Positions 62,053 through 64,000 of a DNA stretch of 64,000 bases are shown here, piece by piece (positions within the stretch are counted from its first letter, which is position 1; every line of letters begins with the position of its first letter). Origin of the DNA: Candidatus Woesearchaeota archaeon (GTDB taxonomy: Archaea; Nanobdellota; Nanobdellia; Woesearchaeales; ARS49); assembly GCA_016215315.1 (NCBI GenBank), contig JACRKG010000019.1:1-64000 (forward strand), in the 5' to 3' direction. A model generated the notes under the pieces. That model was not told the origin of the DNA. It searched no databases and was given only the letters and a program-made list of their open reading frames with translations. Position numbers and translations under genes: made by a program.

Positions 62053-63549
62053 CTACTTACCATCAACCAACCCTCTAATCATCCTATTCACCACTTCAGG
62101 ACTCGCCTTTCCTTTAGTTAGTTTCATGACTTGTCCAATTAAGTATTGTAGTGCTTTTTCTTCTCCGTTTTTGTAGTCTTGTAGTGCTTTAGGATTTTCT
62201 TTTATTGCTTGTTTGCAGAAATCTTCGATTTCTGCTTGGTTGCTAAGTTGTGCTAGTTTGTTCTTTTCTACGTATTCTTTTGGCGAGAATGGTTTTTGTA
62301 TTAGTTCTTCCATTATTTTTTGTGCTGTGGATTCTGTGATTGTTTTTTTGTCTACTAAGGTTATTAGTTCTGTTAGTTCTTTTTCTCCGAATTTTATGTT
62401 TTTTATTGTTGTGTTGTTATAATTTAGTACGCGTAATAATTCTCTTCTTAGCCATTTTGCTGTTAGTGCAGGATTTGCTTTTTTGGATACTTTTTCGAAT
62501 AAGTCTGCTAGTTCTATTTCTGAAACCATTACTTCTGCATCGACGGGATCGATTTTGTAAGTTTTAATGAATCGTTCTACTTTTTGGTGTGCTAGTTCGG
62601 GAATTTCTTTTTTTAAGTCTTCAGTTAATTTTTTTGTTACATCAACAATGCATAAGTCTGGATCGATTATGTAGCCGTAGTCTTCTTCTGTTTCTTTAGT
62701 TCTTAATTTTTTAGTTGTCTTGCTTATTGAATCCCAGCTGCGAGTTTCTCTTTCTATTTTTCTTCCTGCTTTAATTAATGCTTTTTGTCGAGTTACTTCG
62801 TAAACTAGTGCTCGTTCTAATTCTTTGAATCCTGTAATGTTTTTTATTTCAACTCTCGAATATCCTGATTCTTTTACTGATACGTTTGCGTCAGCTTTTA
62901 TTATGCATGTGTTTATGTCAAATATTTTTAGGTAAGATAAGATTAGGATTAGTTTGTTTAGGAATTCTCTTGCTTGTTTTGGGCTTTCTATGTCTGGTTC
63001 CGTGACTATTTCTACTAATGGATTTCCTGCTCTGTTGTAGTCTAGTAAGGAATAATTTGAGGAATACATTTCTCCAGGGTAAGTGATTGATGCTGGGTCT
63101 TCTTCTAAGTGGATTCTTTTTAGTTTGATTAATTTTTCAGTAGTCTTAATGTGTCCTCCAACTCCTAGAGGTCTTTCGAATTGTGTTATTTGGTAGTTCT
63201 TGCTCATGTCAGGATAAAAGTAACTTTTACGGGAAAATATTAGTTCGGTATCAAGTTTACAGCATAGTGCCATGCATAATTTTATTGCGTAATCAAATGC
63301 TTTTTTGTTCATTACTGGTTTTGAACCTGGATGGCCTAAACAAATTGGGCAGACTCGGGTGTTGGGGTTTTCATTACCTTTAGTTGAGCAAGAACAAAAC
63401 AATTTTGTTTTAGTGTCTAGTTCTACGTGGCATTCAATGCCGATAACAACTTCACTTGTAAACTGGTTTGGAGTTTGCAGTTTGGAGTTTACAGTGAAGT
63501 TTTCTGATGATTTTTTACTGTGAACCGTAAACTGTGAACCGTAAACCAT
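62053..63549 (-). CDS. gatB: Glu-tRNA(Gln)/Asp-tRNA(Asn) amidotransferase subunit B
   Basis: 498 residues. Full GatB: EVVIGIECHVELDTKTKLFC, CPICLGHPGSKPVMN, YFYPDMSKNYQITQFERP, and the C-terminal YqeY-like domain. The first 33 residues before EVVIG are an extra stretch encoded by heptanucleotide repeat units; normal GatB begins close to EVVIG. ATG overlaps the gatA stop (TGATG). Confidence 0.93.
   Translation of the reverse strand: MVYGSQFTVHSKKSSENFTVNSKLQTPNQFTSEVVIGIECHVELDTKTKLFCSCSTKGNENPNTRVCPICLGHPGSKPVMNKKAFDYAIKLCMALCCKLDTELIFSRKSYFYPDMSKNYQITQFERPLGVGGHIKTTEKLIKLKRIHLEEDPASITYPGEMYSSNYSLLDYNRAGNPLVEIVTEPDIESPKQAREFLNKLILILSYLKIFDINTCIIKADANVSVKESGYSRVEIKNITGFKELERALVYEVTRQKALIKAGRKIERETRSWDSISKTTKKLRTKETEEDYGYIIDPDLCIVDVTKKLTEDLKKEIPELAHQKVERFIKTYKIDPVDAEVMVSEIELADLFEKVSKKANPALTAKWLRRELLRVLNYNNTTIKNIKFGEKELTELITLVDKKTITESTAQKIMEELIQKPFSPKEYVEKNKLAQLSNQAEIEDFCKQAIKENPKALQDYKNGEEKALQYLIGQVMKLTKGKASPEVVNRMIRGLVDGK
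63466..63493 (+). repeat. Heptanucleotide array F (within gatB)
   Basis: Four units GTTTGGA GTTTGCA GTTTGGA GTTTACA in 7-bp register, read here on the + strand, inside the gatB N-terminal coding region. Confidence 0.75.
63519..63546 (-). repeat. Heptanucleotide array G (inverse of F)
   Basis: Four units on the minus strand, GTTTACG GTTCACA GTTTACG GTTCACA, starting directly after the gatB ATG. Inverted relative to F with a 25-bp spacer. Confidence 0.75.
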
Positions 63550-64000
63550 CAGAGTTCCTCCACTAATTTCAGGAAGTGGAATAATTTGTTTTCTTCTAAG
63601 TGTTCTGTCATTGCCATTAGTCCTACTGGTAGGCCTGATTTGTGTATTGGTATGCTTGCGTGAGGTATTCCTGCCAGGTTTGGTCCTACTGTTAGTATGT
63701 CCATCATGTAGTTTTGTATTGGTGTTAGTTTTTTTACTTCTTCAAATTTTGGTGCTACTATTGGCATTGTTGGAGAAATTAGTACGTCGTATTTTTGGAA
63801 TAATTTTTTGTATTCTTGAATTATTAATGTTCTTACTTTTGTTGCTTTAATGTAATACGCATCACGGTACCCGCTCATTCTTGCGAATGTTCCTAACATT
63901 ATTCTTCTTTTTGCTTCTTCACCAAAATTTGCGCTTCTTATTTCTGTAAAGTATTCATTGAATGTTTTTTGTTCTACATCGCCTTGAATTCCGTAACGCA
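63549..64000 (-). CDS. gatA: Amidotransferase subunit A, C-terminal part
   Basis: Partial: the 5' end lies beyond the window. The visible ~150 residues include RSANFGEEAKRRIMLGTFARMSGYRDAYYIKA-like sequence and YDVLISPTMPIVAPKF, NLAGIPHASIPIHKSGLPVGLM, typical of the GatA amidase C-terminus. Catalytic Ser-Ser-Lys is outside. Coupled to gatB. Confidence 0.92.
   Translation of the reverse strand, partial: RYGIQGDVEQKTFNEYFTEIRSANFGEEAKRRIMLGTFARMSGYRDAYYIKATKVRTLIIQEYKKLFQKYDVLISPTMPIVAPKFEEVKKLTPIQNYMMDILTVGPNLAGIPHASIPIHKSGLPVGLMAMTEHLEENKLFHFLKLVEEL

Noticed and set aside
12109-63546. CRISPR interpretation of the 7-bp arrays
   Set aside because: Units are far too short, no spacers between them, no cas genes in the window.

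Overview
The window is an A+T-rich, densely coded archaeal segment. The archaeal signs are TATA-type promoter boxes about 25-30 bp upstream of many start codons (many mRNAs look leaderless), a CCA-less tRNA-Lys gene, a TrmB-type regulator, AlaX, a Trm11/TrmG10-type tRNA methyltransferase, an archaeal-type OGG and GatAB. Short genes, many small membrane or Cys-rich proteins, and bacterial-type enzymes (RlmH, M23 peptidase, DsbD, HtrA) suggest a DPANN lineage such as Woesearchaeota or Pacearchaeota. That placement is inference.

Layout. 0-20 kb: two Cys-rich surface-type proteins, RNA methyltransferases, a DJ-1/PfpI protein, an MFS transporter, an AlkD-like protein, a TrmB regulator, a VapBC-like toxin-antitoxin pair, an exonuclease, a RdgB/HAM1 fusion, tRNA-Lys, peptidase E, RlmH, Nudix, a radical SAM enzyme, a Bro-N protein and AlaX. 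20.4-39.4 kb: a metal and thiol island. It holds two Cu+ P-type ATPases, a CopZ-like chaperone, an ArsR regulator, two cupredoxins (one with a CuA site), a DsbA-like and a DsbD-like thiol protein, YHS and GDCC-type metal-binding microproteins, DoxX, many small membrane proteins, and three membrane-tethered winged-helix regulators each with an extracytoplasmic cysteine pair. A split lycopene-cyclase pair lies inside it. 39.6-50 kb: a kinase/PP-loop fusion, base-excision glycosylases (Nth, OGG), an AlbA_2 ATP-binding regulator, an ABC exporter, a CYTH protein and an SDR. 50.9-64 kb: class II ribonucleotide reductase, several unknown proteins, a second Bro-N paralog, a UvrD-like helicase with HRDC, a cluster of tiny membrane proteins, an HtrA-type lipoprotein protease, gatB and partial gatA.

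The main discovery candidate is the island. The three membrane regulators share one architecture (TM, cysteine loop, TM, cytoplasmic winged helix) and sit beside DsbA, DsbD, cupredoxin and copper-ATPase genes, which suggests direct sensing of extracytoplasmic copper or thiol state. The 25.1-28.4 kb operon also holds genes too small for the ORF track: a 20-residue Lys-rich peptide ending in Cys-Cys, a 35-residue TM protein and a 56-residue YHS protein. A second theme is non-coding repeats: strict 7-bp-period arrays (GTTTACA-like) at seven sites, two forming inverted pairs, one pair lying inside the 5' end of gatB; and a roughly 100-bp element present three times that appears to be a decayed coding sequence.
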